64,000 nucleotides of DNA from Pseudomonadales bacterium (GTDB lineage: Bacteria; Pseudomonadota; Gammaproteobacteria; Pseudomonadales; Azotimanducaceae), in NCBI GenBank assembly GCA_022827905.1, contig JAJEIQ010000078.1, positions 110,168 to 174,167 of the forward strand, read 5' to 3'. The notes under the pieces were generated by a model. It was not told where the DNA came from. It searched no databases and saw only the letters and a program-made list of their open reading frames with translations. Below are positions 7,174 through 15,722 of the stretch, in pieces; within the stretch, counting starts at the first letter, position 1, and each line of letters starts with the position of its first letter. The position numbers were made by a program, and so were the translations under genes.

Positions 7174-8106
7174 CTAAAGCGCCCCTGCTAGCACCCGTTC
7201 CCCGTCCTCGCCGATAAAATCCAACAGCGCGGCTAGGCACCGCTCCGGCTCCTCGAGCTGCAGGAAGTGCGTTGTGTCGGGCACAAAGTCGTAGTTCAAC
7301 GCGACGATCTCGTCCATCGCCACGGTTGGCAGGAACGAGTGCGGTGCCACGGGGTCGCTCCCGATCACCTTGACGGGGCAGGAGATGGCATCGACGTCCA
7401 CGGTCGAGGCGTGCTGGTAGCCCTGTTCGTAGATGCGCGCTTCGTACTCCCGCGGGCACCTCAGGACGAACTCCGATCCGCCGTTCACGGCACGCAGCGT
7501 GGTCTGCGCCAGCAGGCCCGCGACCCCGGGACGGAGAAGCTGGAACGCCGGCGTGTTGCGCAGCCGCTGTGCGAACGCCGCTTCGCTGTCGAACGATCCG
7601 CGGCGATGCCGGGCACCTTCGACCATCCGCCCCATGGTCGTGCGCAAACGTTCCCGGTGACCGGGGTGACATCCGCGCGGGCAGATGAACGGGTCGAACA
7701 GCACCAGCGCGGCGAACGATCCCGCGCCCGAGCACGCCTCGATCGCCGCTGCCTGGCCCGACAGCGAGTGGAACACGCCGACCGCGGGCTTGGGCCCAAA
7801 GTGCGCTTCGATGGCCTGGGCCACAGCCGCCATGTCGCGCACGAAGGTCGCAATGGCGTGGGTCTCTAGCGCCCCGACCGGGTTCCAGCCGTGATTGCGC
7901 AGGTCGAAGACCACCACGTCGAACCGATCCATGAGCAGCGACCAGAACGGGTAGTACGCATCCACGGCGAAGCCGTTGGCATGGCTGAGCACGATGCGTG
8001 GCCCGGCAGGATTGCCATGCCGACGCACCAGGATTGCGGTTTCGTCGTCCATCCGCGCTTCGCCCACCGCCAGGGGCGCGGGGACCGTCCATCGCGGATC
8101 GCTCAT
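7174..8106 (-). CDS. Alpha/beta hydrolase
   Basis: The 310-residue product shows the oxyanion region VLSHANGF, the strand DVVVFDLRNHG, a nucleophile elbow around Ser114 (FHSLSG) and a late His in DTTHFLQLEEPE, which together make the alpha/beta-hydrolase triad. The elbow reads F-H-S-L-S where G-x-S-x-G is usual, a mild oddity seen in some esterases and amidases. The ATG at 8106 overlaps the TGA of the decarboxylase (ATGA), so the pair is translationally coupled. Substrate is unknown; coupling to a decarboxylase of aromatic-amino-acid type hints at an ester or amide of a small aromatic or amine compound. Confidence 0.7.
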   Translation of the reverse strand: MSDPRWTVPAPLAVGEARMDDETAILVRRHGNPAGPRIVLSHANGFAVDAYYPFWSLLMDRFDVVVFDLRNHGWNPVGALETHAIATFVRDMAAVAQAIEAHFGPKPAVGVFHSLSGQAAAIEACSGAGSFAALVLFDPFICPRGCHPGHRERLRTTMGRMVEGARHRRGSFDSEAAFAQRLRNTPAFQLLRPGVAGLLAQTTLRAVNGGSEFVLRCPREYEARIYEQGYQHASTVDVDAISCPVKVIGSDPVAPHSFLPTVAMDEIVALNYDFVPDTTHFLQLEEPERCLAALLDFIGEDGERVLAGAL

Positions 8107-9500
8107 TCGCCCACGCACGCCTGCTCGCCGAGCGAAACGACCAAGTCTAGCGTCCTGCGCACGTCTTCCCAGGTCGTGGTGTGATTCAGGATGCACAGCC
8201 GCAGAGCGAAGACGCCCTTCAACGAGGTTGACGAGAGAAACGCCAACTCGTCCCAGAACACCTGTGCCAGCACCTTGCGGTTGGCCCGCTCCAAAGCCGC
8301 TTCATCGTGGCCGCCGGGATTGACGCGGAAGCACAGGATCCCCAGCGACACCGGCGCCATTGGCTCGAGCATCGGGGAGGACGCCACATACGCCTCGGCG
8401 CGGTGCGCGAGATCGAGCCCGTTTTGCACCGCGGCGCGAAACGCCGCCATGCCGAAGGTTTGCACGGACATCCAGATCTTGAGGGCGCGCGCCGTCCTGC
8501 TTAGCTGAAGCCCGCGGTCGGCGAAGTTCGGATGGTTGGCGCCCCAAACGGTGTCCTGGAGAACGTCGTTGCCGATGGTGAAGGCGGCTTCGAGATGCTT
8601 GGCGTTCCTCACCATCAGCGCCCCCACCTCGTAGGGCTGGAAGAACCACTTGTGGGCGTCCAACCCCACGGAGTCCGCCCGGTCGATGCCGGCAAGCCGT
8701 TCCCTGCCGGCCTCCGTCACCAGCGAGAATCCGCCGTAGGCCGCGTCCACGTGCAGCCAGATGCCTTCGCGCGCGCAGTGTTCCGCCAGGTCCTCAAGAG
8801 GGTCTATGGCGCCCGTGCTGGTCGTTCCCGCATTGGCGCATACCGCTACCGGCACCAGCCCATTGGCGCGGTCCTCGCGGATCAGGCGCAGCAACTCGGT
8901 GACGTCGATGCGGAAGTCGTCGCCGGAGCGAACCAAGCGAATGTGCTCACGCCGCACGCCGGCGACCAGGGCCGCCCGCTTCAAGGCGCCGTGGGACTGG
9001 TCGCTCATGTAAACGGCCGGACTCTGCGGATGTCCGGCCGCCTCCCGTGCCGCCACCAGCGCTTCGACGCTGGCCGCGGAGCCGCCGCTGGTCAGCAGCC
9101 CCCCGGCAGCCTTCGGATAGCCGAGCCAGCCGCGCATCCAATCCACGACGATCAGTTCCAGTTGGCTGGTGCCGCTCGACACCAGCCAGGTGCAGGAGTT
9201 GATGTTGAATCCAGAGGCTAGGAAGTCCGCCACCACGCCGGGCCAGGTGGGGGACGATGGCACGAAGCCAAAGAACCGGGGATGATCCAGCCGGGCCGCG
9301 AACGGCAGCACGTCGCGCACCACCTGGTTTAAAACCTCCTCCGCTGGCCGGCCGTCTTCCGGCGGCGCCAACGGCAGACGGTCCTGCAGGGCTTGGCGGA
9401 ACTCACCGTCCCAGGCATTGGCCTCGCCCAGGCCACTGATTCTCTCGATGAGCAGTTCCATTGCAGCGGTGCCCAACTGCCGCATCGACTGCGGCGTCAT
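8103..9500 (-). CDS. Pyridoxal-phosphate group II (aromatic-amino-acid-type) decarboxylase
   Basis: This 465-residue enzyme has the group II decarboxylase layout: N-terminal DHPRFFGFVPSSPTWPG substrate loop, TSGGSAASVEAL, the PLP stacking region WLHVDAAYGG, and the Schiff-base lysine in DAHKWFFQPY (about Lys284). Such enzymes decarboxylate L-tryptophan, tyrosine, dopa or related amino acids. The ATG at 9500 is preferred over one at 9551 because GGGGGTG lies about 8 bases upstream. It forms an operon with the hydrolase and runs divergently from the Rieske gene. Exact substrate cannot be read from the sequence. Confidence 0.85.
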   Translation of the reverse strand: MTPQSMRQLGTAAMELLIERISGLGEANAWDGEFRQALQDRLPLAPPEDGRPAEEVLNQVVRDVLPFAARLDHPRFFGFVPSSPTWPGVVADFLASGFNINSCTWLVSSGTSQLELIVVDWMRGWLGYPKAAGGLLTSGGSAASVEALVAAREAAGHPQSPAVYMSDQSHGALKRAALVAGVRREHIRLVRSGDDFRIDVTELLRLIREDRANGLVPVAVCANAGTTSTGAIDPLEDLAEHCAREGIWLHVDAAYGGFSLVTEAGRERLAGIDRADSVGLDAHKWFFQPYEVGALMVRNAKHLEAAFTIGNDVLQDTVWGANHPNFADRGLQLSRTARALKIWMSVQTFGMAAFRAAVQNGLDLAHRAEAYVASSPMLEPMAPVSLGILCFRVNPGGHDEAALERANRKVLAQVFWDELAFLSSTSLKGVFALRLCILNHTTTWEDVRRTLDLVVSLGEQACVGE

Positions 9501-9688
9501 CGTCAGTTCACCCCCAGTCCTGCCCCTAGCCACTTGCTTTTTCCGCTCCATTCATTGCTTGTTGAGCGACTCCTGAGTGACCGCGCCGTCGTTGACCGGT
9601 TCCCTGCCCTGCGCCGTCGGAGAGAGTTGCAGCCTCCCGGGTCGTTGTCAACACAAAGGCTGCCCGCTGTTCTTGGAGATGCACACCA

Positions 9689-9706
9689 TGAGACATTTGT
9701 GTATCA
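9689..9706. promoter_or_regulatory. Candidate TetR-type operator before the Rieske gene
   Basis: TGAGACATTTGTGTATCA is an imperfect palindrome (TGANACA, 4 bases, TGTNTCA) ending 10 bases before the Rieske ATG in the divergent decarboxylase-Rieske gap. Length and symmetry suit a TetR-family dimer, and a TetR gene lies at 11101-11658. The pairing is a guess; no second copy was seen upstream of tetR. Confidence 0.35.
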
Positions 9707-9716
9707 TTGCAGCGGT

Positions 9717-10817
9717 ATGAAGTCGAACTCCACACGAAAGGATGCGGGTCAACTGGCGTTCGACCCGGCTCGGGCGCTGCCCACGGCCGCGTACCGGGAC
9801 CCTGCGTGGCTCGCGGCGGAGAAGGACCGCATCTGGCATCGCGACTGGGTGTTCGCGACCACTGAGGATGCGCTCGCGCAACGGGGCGACCAAATTCCGG
9901 TGATGATCGGCGATCAGCCCGTCCTGTTGCTGCGCAACCAGGCGGGCGAGCTGGTGGCCTTGTCGAATCTGTGCGCCCACCGGGGGACGCTGCTGGTTGA
10001 TCAGCCGGGCAATGCCAAGCGCATTCAATGCCCCTACCACGCTTGGACCTATGACGACGCCGGGCGACTGGTCGGCGTGCCGTTCGCGCCGAGTGACGCC
10101 ATCGACCGGCCGACCCACGCTCTCCCATCGTATCGTGTGGAGTCTTGGCATGGCCTGGTGTTCGTCAGCCTCGACAACCGCGTGGAGTCGCTTGCCCAGC
10201 GTTTCGCGTTGATCGAAAGCCATGTGTCCGCTGGCGGAATCGACGGCCTGCATCACCACTCGGAATTGCAAACGACGGAAACCTGGGCCTGCAACTGGAA
10301 GGTCGCGATCATCAATGCGATGGAGAGCTATCACCTGTTCAAGGTCCATCCCGAGACCCTTGAGCCCTTCACGCCCACTCAGGATGCCTACTATGTCGCG
10401 GGCTCCGCCCGGGCGACGGCCACCGGCGGCATCTTCAAAGGCCAAGACGACTATCTGCTGATCAGCCTGCCGCCTGGCTTCGTCGGGGTGCTCACCCAAG
10501 GCAGCTTCATCTGGCAGGCAGTGCACCCGGTGGACGCCGATCGCTGCGCGGTCCGCACCGGGGGAGCCTTCGTGTCGGACCGGCGTGCCGGCCCCTTTGG
10601 ACGGATCGGCAAGTGGCTGACTCGGGCCGCTGCGGTTGCCTACCCGCAATCGGACTTCCTGCTGGAGGACAAGGCGATCTGCGAGCGCGTGCAGCGCGGC
10701 GCCAGCGGCGAATTCATTCCCGGCAGCCTAGTGCCCATCGAGCGGGTGGTGGGGGATTTCGGGGACTACCTCAACTGGCGGCTCAACGATGTTGAGCCGC
10801 CTCCGGCTCGCAACTGA
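9717..10817 (+). CDS. Rieske non-heme iron oxygenase, large subunit
   Basis: This 366-residue protein has an N-terminal Rieske [2Fe-2S] domain with Cys86/His88 (CAHRG) and Cys105/His108 (CPYHAW). A SRPBCC catalytic domain follows, whose mononuclear iron would be held by His206 and His211 in ESYHLFKVHPE and a downstream Asp near QSDFLLED. It is the ring-hydroxylating or demethylating oxygenase type and needs a separate reductase, which is not nearby. The ATG at 9717 fits the domain start; the longer upstream frame is not protein-like. The frameshifted small membrane gene follows 4 bases later. Substrate unknown; the aromatic-amine context is only suggestive. Confidence 0.85.
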   Translation: MKSNSTRKDAGQLAFDPARALPTAAYRDPAWLAAEKDRIWHRDWVFATTEDALAQRGDQIPVMIGDQPVLLLRNQAGELVALSNLCAHRGTLLVDQPGNAKRIQCPYHAWTYDDAGRLVGVPFAPSDAIDRPTHALPSYRVESWHGLVFVSLDNRVESLAQRFALIESHVSAGGIDGLHHHSELQTTETWACNWKVAIINAMESYHLFKVHPETLEPFTPTQDAYYVAGSARATATGGIFKGQDDYLLISLPPGFVGVLTQGSFIWQAVHPVDADRCAVRTGGAFVSDRRAGPFGRIGKWLTRAAAVAYPQSDFLLEDKAICERVQRGASGEFIPGSLVPIERVVGDFGDYLNWRLNDVEPPPARN

Positions 10818-10821
10818 TCCC

Positions 10822-11081
10822 ATGACGCCAGTCGGCACCCCACCGCCCAGCCGATTCCAGTCGTGGCCGACCTGGGCCGCACTGGCGGCCATTTGGTGCG
10901 CCCTGTTCCTGGACCTGGCTTGGATGTTCTCGCTTTTGCTGCTGGCGTGGGCCTTTATGACATCCGCACCGGGGAGAGCCTGTTCATACAGCGCATCACC
11001 CGGCGGGAGCAGCCGGTGACGTATTGGCTCATCGTGGCGACTTGGATTTCGTTTGGCGTCCTCGGGTTCCTGTACCCGTGA
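10822..11081 (+). pseudogene. Small two-TM membrane protein, interrupted by a frameshift
   Basis: Reading from the ATG at 10822 gives a hydrophobic segment (WAALAAIWCALFLDLAWMF) and then runs off frame at about 10954-10957. One base over, the frame continues YDIRTGESLFIQRITRREQ and a second hydrophobic segment ending FGVLGFLYP at TGA 11079-11081. One missing T in GCCTTTATG would explain the break. The restored product of about 86 residues would have two membrane segments. It follows the Rieske gene by 4 bases, so it was probably co-transcribed. It may be a sequencing error rather than a real lesion. Function unknown. Confidence 0.55.
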
Positions 11082-11100
11082 AGGACTGAAGCCCTAAACC

Positions 11101-11658
11101 CTATCGCAGCCCCTCCGTCAGCGTGCGCACGGCCAAGTCAGTCGCCGCATCGACGCTGAGGTAGCCTTCGGCAATGGCGTTCCACGCCGTCCAGACCAGT
11201 TGATCGATCTGCGCGACGACCCAAGGCGAGGGGACGTCCCGGGCGACATCGCCTTGGTCCTTGAGGTCTTCCACCAAGGCCTCGGCCCAGTGCAGTTGCG
11301 TCGCATAGCCCTCGCGCACCTTCGGGTCGTCCGTGTAGTCGGTACCGAGGAAGCTGTATCGGTCGCCGAGCGGAATCACCGCTCGAAACATGCTTCGCAG
11401 GCGGTCCACGGCCGGTTGGCCAGCCGTTGCCTGTGCTCGGACCGCCGCGTTCATTTCCTCGACGCAGCGGATGCCGATGGCGCTGACGAGGTCGTCCCGG
11501 GTGCGGAAATGACGGTGCAGCGTGGCTCGGCCAACGCCGGCCTGAACCGCAATCTCGCTCATCGTCGCGCCGGCATTGGCATTCAGAACGCGAACGGCGG
11601 CTTCGACGATCGCCTCCAAGGTTGCTGGGCGAATAGCGTGTTTTCGAGGTGTGTTCAT
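11101..11658 (-). CDS. TetR/AcrR-family transcriptional regulator
   Basis: This 185-residue regulator has a TetR helix-turn-helix in residues about 10-55: ATLEAIVEAAVRVL, then MSEIAVQAGVGRATLHRHF. A ligand-binding helical bundle follows. It lies 73 bases downstream of a TonB receptor gene on the same strand and converges with the Rieske cluster. The likely regulon is one of these two; the palindrome at 9689-9706 is a candidate site. Ligand not predictable. Confidence 0.85.
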   Translation of the reverse strand: MNTPRKHAIRPATLEAIVEAAVRVLNANAGATMSEIAVQAGVGRATLHRHFRTRDDLVSAIGIRCVEEMNAAVRAQATAGQPAVDRLRSMFRAVIPLGDRYSFLGTDYTDDPKVREGYATQLHWAEALVEDLKDQGDVARDVPSPWVVAQIDQLVWTAWNAIAEGYLSVDAATDLAVRTLTEGLR

Positions 11659-11731
11659 ACCTCAGTCCTCATCGATTTTCCTCTAGTGAATGTGGGTTCG
11701 ATCTCTCCTGTTGTCCGGCAGTACCGTGCCG

Positions 11732-14617
11732 TCAGGTACCCAAGCGCCAGCGGAAGCGGGCGTACAGGGTGCGGCCCTTGATGTCGTGCACGAAGCCGTC
11801 GTAGCCGGGCCGCAGGTTGTGGCGGTACAGGTCATCGCGCCCGTTCGGCAGCGGCGGCGGGTTGCGGTCGGTCAGGTTGCGTGCGCCGAGGTAAAGCGTG
11901 GCCTCGCCGCCGAATAGGTCTGGGGCGGTGTAGGCGTAGTTCAGGTCCAGCGTCGTCCAGGATGCGATCTTCGGCAACGACACCACCTCGTCATTGCGGT
12001 AGGCGTCCACGTAGCGGACCGCGAGGCCGGCGGCGTGCCGTCCCCGGTGCCACGCGAGGCCGAGGTTGAGTCGCAGTTCGGGGGTGGGCGCGAAGCCGTT
12101 GGTGTCGTTGCGGTTGCCGAGCCGGTCCACGTAGCCCTCGCCGGTGGCGTTGACGTCGAAGCGGGTCAGGAGCGTGGCGTCGGCGCTGATGCGCAAGTCG
12201 CCGGCGGACAGCGCGATGTCGTAGTGGGCGTTCAAGTCGAGGCCCCGGGTGCGCACGGCCCCGACGTTGTCGTAGTCGGTGGTCACGACGCTCAACTGCC
12301 CGGAGGTGTCGCGCCGCACCCGAGGGTCGTTGGGCCGGCCGTCGTCGCGGCAGTCGTCGTCCACGATGGCTTGGAAGCTGCGCCCCTGGGCGATCACGTC
12401 GCGGTAGTCGAGCGTCCAGTAGTCGAGGCTGACCGCAGCGTTGTCGAGGGGTTGCAGCAGCACCCCAAAGTTCGCCGATCGCGCCGACTGCGGGCTTAAG
12501 CCCCCGCCGCGCAGCAGCGTGGCGACGGCGAAGTTGTCGCCGCGGTTCAGGATCGCTCCGGAGTCGTCCACCGTGCAGCTTCCGACGCCCTGGCCGTCGA
12601 AGCGGAACGGATCGGTGAGTGTGCGCGAACTGGTGTTGCCGGCCATCTGGAACACGCTTGGGGCCTGGAAGGAGGTGCCCCAGGACGCGCGCAGCGACAG
12701 CCAGTTGTTGGCGAAGAACTGCGCGGCGATCTTCGGGTCGGTGGAACTGCCCACCTGGTCGTAGCGCTCGTGGCGGGCCGCTAGCTGCAGCTCGGCGCGG
12801 TGGCCGAACTGGGTCAGGCTCTCGGCGAAGAGCGCCCAGGTGCGCTGCTCCGCCGCCACCGGAAACTCGCGGATGCCCCGCGGACCCTCGCCGGCCGCGT
12901 TCAGCGGGTCCGGCTTGAACCGATAGCTCAGCTCCCGGTACTGTGCGCCCACCGCCAGCGTCACCGGCCGGCCGTCCCAGTCGAACGCCTCGCCGCTGGC
13001 GATCAGTTCGGCGACGTTCTGAACGCTCTTGGCGCGCTCCCATCGCTCGCTCTCGAACCGCGCCAAGGTCTGTGCATCGTTGGCGGCGCGTCGGCCGGCC
13101 AACGCCGGCGTCAAGCCGTCATCCGCCACGGTCTTGGGCGTGACCAGGTCGGGCGCGACCAGCCGGGTGCCGAAGGGATTCCACAGCCCCTCCGTGAGCG
13201 CCCGGGCAAACTCGGCGGCGATCCAGTGGCGCTCCGAGCGCACTGAGAGGTCCGTCCTGGCGCGGGTGAAGTGCCCTTCGCCCGTCCAGCCGCCGGGCAG
13301 TTCGGCCTCGAACCCGACCACCGTCCTCAAGCTGTCAAAATCGCGAACCTCATCGCCGGAGTTGGGGCCGGCTGCCTCCGCCCCGAGCGGCCGGCCGAAG
13401 TAGCCGAGGGGAACCGCCTCGTGGGCCTCGGGGTTCCAGTCGGACGGCGCAACGTAGGTGAGCGCACCGTCACCGTCGGGGTCCGTCCAGAAGTTGAAGG
13501 GGTGGTTGGCGGGCACGAAGAACTCGTTGGTCCGCTCGACGTTGCCGTTGAACAGCAGCATGTTGCCGACCCGGTCGGTCACCTCGTTGGCCGAATAGCC
13601 GATTTCCGAGAAGAGCGTCACCGGGCCAAGGTGGATGTCGGCCTCGGCGAAGATCTGTGCCCGCTGTTCGGCGGCAATCATCGTGCGCTGATCCGAGAAG
13701 TCCATGCGGCACAGGGCGCCGCTCGGATAGCCGCCGCCGGCCCGGCAGTCCGGGTCCGGGAAAAGCGGCGTGTCGAGGCCGTTCACTTGAAATGGGGAAT
13801 AAGTGCCGTCGGGATTGGCCACCGCGCGCCGGAAGCTGCCCGGCGAGCCTCTTCCTGAGTCGAACGAGCCGTCCACGATGTCGCCGTCGCCATTCGGGTC
13901 GATGGCCCGCGGGGGCAGCCAGTCGAACTCGGTGCGGAAGTTCTCGTCCTGCTCGTACCATGAGCCGTAGAGGCTGAATTGGCCTCTCGACGCCTCCTTG
14001 CCTGCGGCGAAGCTCAGGTCGTAGGCCTGGTTGCTCGCGTCCCGATAGCCGCCACCGATCTCGAACCCGGTGAAGCCCTTTCGGGTGACGATGTTGGCCA
14101 CGCCCGCCACCGCCTGGGAGCCGTACGTGGCCGAGGCCCCGTCACGCAGTATTTCGACCCGGTCGATCATCAGCACCGGCAGCGTGTTGATGTCGAAGAA
14201 GCTTTGCCCGGCGTCATTGGAGACCGGCGCGAACCCGGCCCGGCGGCCGTTGATCAGGGTCAGGGTGGACGAGAGCCCAACGCCGCGCAGGCTGAACTGC
14301 GCGACGCCTTGCAGATAGGTCTGCTGGGTGGCCAGGTAGGAGCCGGTGTTGGCGGTGAGGCTGGCGAGAATGTCCACCGGCTGGGCGGCACCGGCCGCCT
14401 CGAATGCCGCCCCGTCGAGCGTCTGCACCGGCGCGCGGCCTTCGTACACTGCCGCCCTGCGGATCAGGGAGCCGACCACCACGATCTCCTCGATCATCGG
14501 ATTGTTGACCGTGGGGGCGCCGGGCTCATTTGCAAATGCGGGCAAAGAACCGGCCAGCGCGGCAAGTACCCAAGCAATTGTGAAGACTGGCCGGGCGAGG
14601 GAGGCGGTCAGACGCAC
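11732..14617 (-). CDS. TonB-dependent outer-membrane receptor
   Basis: This receptor of about 961 residues starts at a GTG (14617) directly before a signal peptide (VFTIAWVLAALAGSLPAFA). The TonB box region (IEEIVVVGSLIRR), plug domain (FSLRGVGLSSTLTLINGRR, RVEILRDGASATYGSQAVAG) and a long beta-barrel follow. Acidic repeats such as DPNGDGDIVDG and DPDGDGALTY in the barrel suggest Ca-binding surface loops. It would import a substrate too large for porins, energised by TonB. Many plug features match receptors of the Caulobacter/Xanthomonas carbohydrate or peptide type; the substrate is unknown. The frame extends upstream to 14857, but that part lacks protein character and overlaps the neighbour's 3' end. 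Confidence 0.85.
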   Translation of the reverse strand: MRLTASLARPVFTIAWVLAALAGSLPAFANEPGAPTVNNPMIEEIVVVGSLIRRAAVYEGRAPVQTLDGAAFEAAGAAQPVDILASLTANTGSYLATQQTYLQGVAQFSLRGVGLSSTLTLINGRRAGFAPVSNDAGQSFFDINTLPVLMIDRVEILRDGASATYGSQAVAGVANIVTRKGFTGFEIGGGYRDASNQAYDLSFAAGKEASRGQFSLYGSWYEQDENFRTEFDWLPPRAIDPNGDGDIVDGSFDSGRGSPGSFRRAVANPDGTYSPFQVNGLDTPLFPDPDCRAGGGYPSGALCRMDFSDQRTMIAAEQRAQIFAEADIHLGPVTLFSEIGYSANEVTDRVGNMLLFNGNVERTNEFFVPANHPFNFWTDPDGDGALTYVAPSDWNPEAHEAVPLGYFGRPLGAEAAGPNSGDEVRDFDSLRTVVGFEAELPGGWTGEGHFTRARTDLSVRSERHWIAAEFARALTEGLWNPFGTRLVAPDLVTPKTVADDGLTPALAGRRAANDAQTLARFESERWERAKSVQNVAELIASGEAFDWDGRPVTLAVGAQYRELSYRFKPDPLNAAGEGPRGIREFPVAAEQRTWALFAESLTQFGHRAELQLAARHERYDQVGSSTDPKIAAQFFANNWLSLRASWGTSFQAPSVFQMAGNTSSRTLTDPFRFDGQGVGSCTVDDSGAILNRGDNFAVATLLRGGGLSPQSARSANFGVLLQPLDNAAVSLDYWTLDYRDVIAQGRSFQAIVDDDCRDDGRPNDPRVRRDTSGQLSVVTTDYDNVGAVRTRGLDLNAHYDIALSAGDLRISADATLLTRFDVNATGEGYVDRLGNRNDTNGFAPTPELRLNLGLAWHRGRHAAGLAVRYVDAYRNDEVVSLPKIASWTTLDLNYAYTAPDLFGGEATLYLGARNLTDRNPPPLPNGRDDLYRHNLRPGYDGFVHDIKGRTLYARFRWRLGT

Positions 14618-14759
14618 CGGCCGGCGCTCATGACGCTCGTTCGGGATAGCGATAGCCAGCGCCCCAAGCAGGAACCTCGTCGTCAGACGGAGCACGGATT
14701 CGAATCGACTGCCGGGCACGGCCAAGTGCCCCAAAACCGCTACGGCAGGACCGACCGAG

Positions 14760-15215
14760 TCATGGGATGGGTCGCTTAGCGAAATGCAATTCACTTCGCG
14801 GATCATACCTTCGCATGGCTTTTGAGACCCACGAAGTAAGCTGGCGTTCGCCGTCATCCTTCACCCAGTCGTACATGGGGTAGCCATCCAGCATTGGCAT
14901 AGGCGAACTGGACACGAAATCTTCTCCCCTTGCCATGCCGCCTACATCTATCCCCAGCAGGCCTTTGCCTAACGATTTGCTAAGCCCTATTTCGTATCCT
15001 ACCCAGCGGCTCGCTGCGGTCTTGGGCCCAACCAGCACCACTGTGACTGCTGCCTTCTCCAGTGCATCGTCAATCCACTGCTTGATTTCTCCATCGCTGC
15101 GCACTCTTTCTACCTCCAAGATAGCTGTGCCGCCGCCAGCCAGCCAAACGGACCGGACCGCTTGCGCTTTCCATGCATCGTGATGGAACTTGTAGCTCAA
15201 AAAGATGTTGTGCAT
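14760..15215 (-). CDS. TIR-like (MTH538/ThsB-type) protein
   Basis: The product has 151 residues. It opens with MHNIFLSYKFHHD, the FISYxxxxD-type first strand of TIR-like MTH538 (DUF1863) proteins. It continues with EIKQWIDDAL, VTVVLVGPKT and RWVGYEIGLSKSLGKGLLGI, where Glu75 is the conserved acidic residue expected at a TIR active site. Thoeris ThsB proteins of this fold make an NAD-derived signal on phage infection. The gene lies 21 bases downstream of a small membrane protein on the same strand. Together they form a compact cassette between two TonB receptor genes, with lower GC than those neighbours. Role in defence is inferred from fold and pairing. Confidence 0.75.
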   Translation of the reverse strand: MHNIFLSYKFHHDAWKAQAVRSVWLAGGGTAILEVERVRSDGEIKQWIDDALEKAAVTVVLVGPKTAASRWVGYEIGLSKSLGKGLLGIDVGGMARGEDFVSSSPMPMLDGYPMYDWVKDDGERQLTSWVSKAMRRYDPRSELHFAKRPIP

Positions 15216-15236
15216 CGTGGTTTTCCCACTTAGGGG

Positions 15237-15635
15237 TTACACGAAAAGATAGATAGCCGCAAACCCCGATGAACCCGCCAGCAACAGGTAGTATGGCGCG
15301 AGTGTCATGGAACACGCTGCGGATAGTGTGGATCCTCGAACTTTGGACACATCCATCGCAAAGTCCACCTGCTCGTCCGCCAACTTCCGTACATTGTCAT
15401 AGTGGCGGCGGTAGGCTCGCTCTTCGCTCAGGAACCGAGCGTCCAACGCCCAGAGAAATAGAGCGGCGATCGGGGCCAATGTGAGCAACACTCTATCTTC
15501 TGCCGAAGAAAAAGCCAGCAGAATTGCGGCCACTTGAATGAGCGCGAGCGTCTTTAAGCGAAACGAGTGTTGAGACAGCCTAGCGACCACACTCTGGATC
15601 ATCTCCAAGTGCTTGATCATCTTTTCGTTGTTCAT
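15237..15635 (-). CDS. Small membrane protein paired with the TIR-like gene
   Basis: This 132-residue protein has an amphipathic N-terminus (HLEMIQSVVARLSQHSFRLK), two adjacent membrane segments (about 28-43 and 48-64), a charged cytosolic stretch (LSEERAYRRHYDNVRKLAD) and a last hydrophobic segment (about 110-131). This layout recalls SLATT-like membrane effectors and the orphan membrane proteins often encoded beside TIR-like genes. It precedes the TIR-like gene in the same operon. A membrane-depolarising effector switched on by a TIR product is a reasonable hypothesis; no SLOG, Macro or other ligand-sensing domain is present, unlike known Thoeris ThsA. The start at 15635 was chosen because upstream residues look non-coding. 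Confidence 0.6.
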   Translation of the reverse strand: MNNEKMIKHLEMIQSVVARLSQHSFRLKTLALIQVAAILLAFSSAEDRVLLTLAPIAALFLWALDARFLSEERAYRRHYDNVRKLADEQVDFAMDVSKVRGSTLSAACSMTLAPYYLLLAGSSGFAAIYLFV

Positions 15636-15722
15636 GGCCGAGTCACTTTCACAAGACCAAAGGCGGATTGAGGCATTGGACCACCAACTGGCCCGCGAGG
15701 CAACGAGGCGCAACCCCCATGT

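Noticed and set aside
6293..8092. Long minus-strand open frame of 599 codons opposite the methyltransferase 3' end, nuclease and hydrolase genes
   Set aside because: It is Arg/Gly/Pro-rich with no motif, and runs antisense or out of frame to well-supported genes; high GC makes such shadows common.
10863..11081. A separate 72-codon gene after the Rieske gene
   Set aside because: Its N-terminal third is an out-of-frame reading of the real membrane segment; only the part after 10956 is protein-like, so it was merged into the frameshifted gene.
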